Origin: Gemmatimonadales bacterium
GTDB lineage: Bacteria; Gemmatimonadota; Gemmatimonadetes; Palauibacterales; Palauibacteraceae
Assembly: GCA_009838765.1 (NCBI GenBank)
Contig: VXQX01000081.1
Coordinates: 1 to 64,000, forward strand
Length of the DNA stretch: 64,000 nucleotides
Direction: 5' to 3'
The position numbers and the translations under genes were made by a program. Under the pieces are notes generated by a model. That model saw nothing but the letters and a program-made list of their open reading frames with translations, searched no databases and was not told where the DNA came from. Positions 61,394 to 64,000 of this stretch are shown here, one piece after another (positions within the stretch are counted from its first letter, which is position 1; the number at the start of each line of letters is the position of its first letter).

Positions 61394-63526
61394 TCACGGT
61401 GCCGAGCGCGGACGCGCGCTGCGCCTCCACCAGCGCGGCACCGCCGTCGCATGCACGTCATAGAGGTGCCGCAGGTCGATGATGTCGCGCGGCGAGCCCA
61501 GGATCGTCAGGCGATCGCCCGTCTCCATGATGGTATCGTCGTGGGGTACGATGAGCTGTCCGCGCCGCCGGATCATGGCGGCGAGCGTGTCGTCCGGGAG
61601 CGCCATCTCCTGAATCGTCATCCCCGCGAGCGCGCTGCTGGCGCCCTCCGGCAGCACCTCCACGACAAGCATGCGCTCGTCACGCAGCATGACCTCGCGC
61701 AGCTCCAGGTTGTCCTGCGCTTCGAGCCACTCGGTGAGGAAGCTCTCGTCGTCCACGCGGCCCGCGATCTGCGCCAGGATGCGCAGGTGGCGGCCGTGGT
61801 CGGCCGCCGGGCTCGCGAGGAAAAAGGCAGCCTGGATGAGTTCGTCTTCGGCCGGCGGCACGTCGGGCTCCCCGGTATCGATCTCGATCCCGCCGCGAAC
61901 GCGGGCCAGGACCATGCGCGGTCCGGGAATCTCGTCAAGGTGGAGGTGCGGCAGTACGACCCCCTGCGACATCGGCGTGAGGCCCGTGCCCGTGCCCTCG
62001 AGGAGTCCCCGCGCGACGCGGTCGGCGCTCACCCCCAACTGTTGCGACAGCGCCTGTGACGCGCGGTCCACCAGCTTCGAGAAGGGCACCGCGCCCTCGT
62101 AGTCGAGGACATCCGAAGACGCGATGAGTTCCTCGAAGGGGTCCGCGTCGCGCAGCCCCTTCTCCTTGAGGATCCCCCGCAACTCGCGCTCCAACCCCTC
62201 GTTCCGCTGCTGGCCGAGCCGCTCGAACACGTGGTAGATCGCGCCCTCGCGGCGCACGTGGTCCCGGGCGTAGACGCGGTACCAGAGGAGGCCGAAGACG
62301 ACGAACACAATGCTGAACAGGATCGCCAGCCAGCCCATCTGGACGATCAGCGGGAGCGGGATGACGAGGCCGACGACCTGGATCCAGGGGTAAAAGGGAG
62401 CACGGAAGCCGGGGTCGTACGGCGCGAGGCCGCTTTCGCGCATGACGATCACCGCGAGGCAAGCCAGCGCGAACATGATGAGCTGGAAGGCGCTCGCGAG
62501 CTTGGCGATGCCCGATGGATCGAAGAGCACCAGCCACAGGACGATCAGCCCCGCGGTCGCGAGGATGGCGACCCACGGCGTGCCCCAGCGGCTGATCCGG
62601 CGCATAGCCGCGGGCAGCACGTGGTCGCGGCTCATGGCCAGCGGGTAGCGGCTCGCGGACAGGACCCCGGCGTTGCCGACCGAGGTGAAGGCGAGGATGG
62701 CGGCCACGGTCATGACGGCCTCGCCCGCGGGACCCGCGACGGCTCTCGCCATCGCCGCCGCCGGGGCCAGGTTGCCGCCATCGGCGGAGAGCACCTCCAC
62801 GCCGACCGCCCCCACCATCGCCCACGTGCCGAGCACGTAGACGAGCAGCACGGTGACGAAGGCCAGCAGCATGCCCAGCGCCAGATTGCGGTCGGGGTTC
62901 TTCACCTCTTCCGAGACCGAGGCCACGTGGGTAATCCCCATGTAGGAGACGATCACAAGTCCCACGGTGGAGAAGAACGGCGAAGCCCCAAGGTTGAACG
63001 CTCCCGCGAAAGCGCCGGGGTCCACGGCTGTCACGCCGGCTCCGATCAGCCAGCCCAGCATGGCCAGGAGGACCACCGTCAGGACCATCTGGATGGAGCT
63101 GGTCTTCTTGGCGCCGAAGAGGTTGACGGCGGCGAAGCCCAGCGCGAACGCGAAGGCGATGGGGCCGGCAGGAGCGTCGGGGAAGTAGACCTGCAGGTAG
63201 GCGCCGAGGCCCACGAGCGCGAAGGCGGACTTGAGCGTCAGCGTCGTCCAGGTGCCGAAACCGCCGATCGCGCCCACGCGCTGGCCCATGCTGCGGTCGA
63301 GGAAGTAGTAGATGCCGCCGGCGCGCGGCATGGCGGTCGACAACTCGGCCATGCTGAGGATGCCGGGCAGGAGCACGAGGCCCGCCAGCAGGTACGCGAT
63401 GGGGATCGCGCCGCCGGCCTGGGCAGCGGCGAGGCCGGGCAGGAGGAAGAAGCCCGAACTGAGCGTCGCGCCGGTCGCGATGGCGTACACGTCGAACAGT
63501 CCGAGTTCCCGCTTGAGTGTGCCCAT
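61394..63526 (-). CDS. APC-family permease with fused EIIA-like and TrkA-C-like domains
   Basis: A 710-aa transporter. Residues about 5-440 are an amino acid/polyamine/cation (APC) permease with about twelve helices, starting GLFDVYAIATGATLSSGFFLLPG. Residues about 480-625 resemble a PTS EIIA type 2 domain (SKLVDRASQAL, TPMSQGVVLPHLHLDEI, with a His at the phospho-site-like position). Residues about 630-695 are a TrkA-C-like ligand domain (MTIQEMALPDDTLAAMIRRRGQLIVPHDDTIMETGDRLTILG). The domain order suggests a channel or permease gated by cytoplasmic ligands. The ATG at 63526 starts the first helix. Confidence 0.85.
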   Translation of the reverse strand: MGTLKRELGLFDVYAIATGATLSSGFFLLPGLAAAQAGGAIPIAYLLAGLVLLPGILSMAELSTAMPRAGGIYYFLDRSMGQRVGAIGGFGTWTTLTLKSAFALVGLGAYLQVYFPDAPAGPIAFAFALGFAAVNLFGAKKTSSIQMVLTVVLLAMLGWLIGAGVTAVDPGAFAGAFNLGASPFFSTVGLVIVSYMGITHVASVSEEVKNPDRNLALGMLLAFVTVLLVYVLGTWAMVGAVGVEVLSADGGNLAPAAAMARAVAGPAGEAVMTVAAILAFTSVGNAGVLSASRYPLAMSRDHVLPAAMRRISRWGTPWVAILATAGLIVLWLVLFDPSGIAKLASAFQLIMFALACLAVIVMRESGLAPYDPGFRAPFYPWIQVVGLVIPLPLIVQMGWLAILFSIVFVVFGLLWYRVYARDHVRREGAIYHVFERLGQQRNEGLERELRGILKEKGLRDADPFEELIASSDVLDYEGAVPFSKLVDRASQALSQQLGVSADRVARGLLEGTGTGLTPMSQGVVLPHLHLDEIPGPRMVLARVRGGIEIDTGEPDVPPAEDELIQAAFFLASPAADHGRHLRILAQIAGRVDDESFLTEWLEAQDNLELREVMLRDERMLVVEVLPEGASSALAGMTIQEMALPDDTLAAMIRRRGQLIVPHDDTIMETGDRLTILGSPRDIIDLRHLYDVHATAVPRWWRRSARPRSAP

Positions 63527-63618
63527 GGCGGCGGTGCGGCTCCCTGCGCTGGTTGTAAAGTCGGCCGGATCGGCCGGCCGGACTGGTGCCGGGACAGGCG
63601 GGAGACGAACATCCTCAC

Positions 63619-64000
63619 ATGACGTTCGACATCGCATTCGTGCTCGCCCTGACCCTGGCGGCGCTCGTCCTGTTCGCTCTCGACCGGCTGCGGCTGGACC
63701 AGGTCGCCATGTCGGTCCCGGTGGTCCTCCTCCTGAGCGGCATCATCACGCCGGCCGAAGCCGTATCGGGCCTGTCGAGCCGCGCCACCGTGACGGTCGG
63801 CTCGATGCTCGTGCTCGGCCTGGGGCTCCGCAAGACCGGCCTCGTGTCCGCCATCGGGGCCTGGGCGCGCACCGCCCCCCTCGGCGGCAAGTATTCTCGC
63901 ATGTTCGTGCTCTGCCTCGTCTGCGCGCTCCTCTCGCCCTTCCTCATGACCACCGCCGTCGTGATGGTGTTCCTGCCCGTTTTCGTCGCGCTCGCCGAGC
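63619..64000 (+). CDS. SLC13/ArsB-like permease, N-terminal part (cut by window end)
   Basis: An open reading frame of 127 codons runs off the window edge. Its product begins MTFDIAFVLALTLAALVLFALDR and continues with RLDQVAMSVPVVLLLSGIITPAEAVSGLSSRATVTVGSMLVLGLGLRKTG, the start of an SLC13/citrate-transporter-like anion permease, often with TrkA-C domains later. It is divergent from the APC fusion gene, and the gap of about 90 bases holds both promoters. Confidence 0.85.
   Translation, partial: MTFDIAFVLALTLAALVLFALDRLRLDQVAMSVPVVLLLSGIITPAEAVSGLSSRATVTVGSMLVLGLGLRKTGLVSAIGAWARTAPLGGKYSRMFVLCLVCALLSPFLMTTAVVMVFLPVFVALAE

Overview
The window is high-GC bacterial DNA that is almost entirely coding: I see no gene-free stretch longer than about 230 bases, and no tRNA, rRNA, CRISPR array or insertion sequence. 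Its gene content is secreted S9 peptidases, six-bladed beta-propellers, choice-of-anchor-B and FG-GAP proteins, DUF5916 and DUF5777 outer-membrane barrels, a TPR-TlpA lipoprotein, Tat-exported enzymes and many lipoproteins. This mix fits an aerobic, diderm member of the Gemmatimonadota or a close relative. That placement is an inference from gene content; no marker gene is present to fix it.

Layout. 1-2.6 kb: a small lipoprotein, a TauD-type dioxygenase and a secreted amidohydrolase. 2.6-10.6 kb (minus strand): a tightly overlapping operon with a complete Liv-type ABC importer (livG, livH, livM, binding protein, livF) interleaved with two acyl-activating enzymes, which suggests uptake and CoA-activation of a carboxylic acid. 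10.7-16.5 kb: a DUF4159 protein coupled to a Tat-exported M20 amidohydrolase; a DUF4399 lipoprotein coupled to a formamidase/acetamidase broken by an in-frame stop; a class A beta-lactamase-like enzyme; a DUF378 protein; a cupredoxin. 16.7-21.5 kb: a DUF5916 outer-membrane protein, tenA, apaG and a Tat-signal aminotransferase.

21.6-32.5 kb is the centrepiece: a RiPP cluster of the NHLP/TOMM type. One arm encodes an FAD-linked oxidase, a fused RRE-E1-YcaO cyclodehydratase and an uncharacterised 376-aa protein. Convergent with it is a 95-aa nitrile-hydratase-like-leader precursor whose predicted core is only Leu-Cys-Cys-Cys-Gly. Divergent from the precursor is an export operon: a 68-aa stub matching the N-terminus of an NHLM HlyD-type adaptor, a C39-peptidase ABC exporter and a second NHLM ABC exporter. 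Abutting it on the minus strand (32.5-38.7 kb) are an AlkB-like di-iron membrane hydroxylase fused to a GlnE-like nucleotidyltransferase domain, a polyprenyl diphosphate synthase and an RND efflux pump. The simplest reading is that the YcaO enzyme cyclises the Cys run into thiazolines, the FAD oxidase may aromatise them, and the C39 exporter cuts the leader and exports the product. Whether the lipid/isoprenoid genes belong to the same pathway is open.

38.8-51.7 kb: a choice-of-anchor-B protein, an acyltransferase-3, a PQQ-type quinoprotein dehydrogenase, a YoeB-like toxin remnant, a DUF5777 barrel, a large outer-membrane protein, a DPP-IV-like peptidase and a VapBC module. 51.7-57 kb: a TPR-TlpA lipoprotein, an ECF sigma/anti-sigma/secreted-protein operon, a beta-propeller and an orphan AbrB-type protein. 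57-64 kb: an S9 peptidase, a polytopic membrane protein coupled to a Tat-exported dienelactone hydrolase, an APC permease with fused regulatory domains, and the start of an SLC13-type transporter cut by the window edge.
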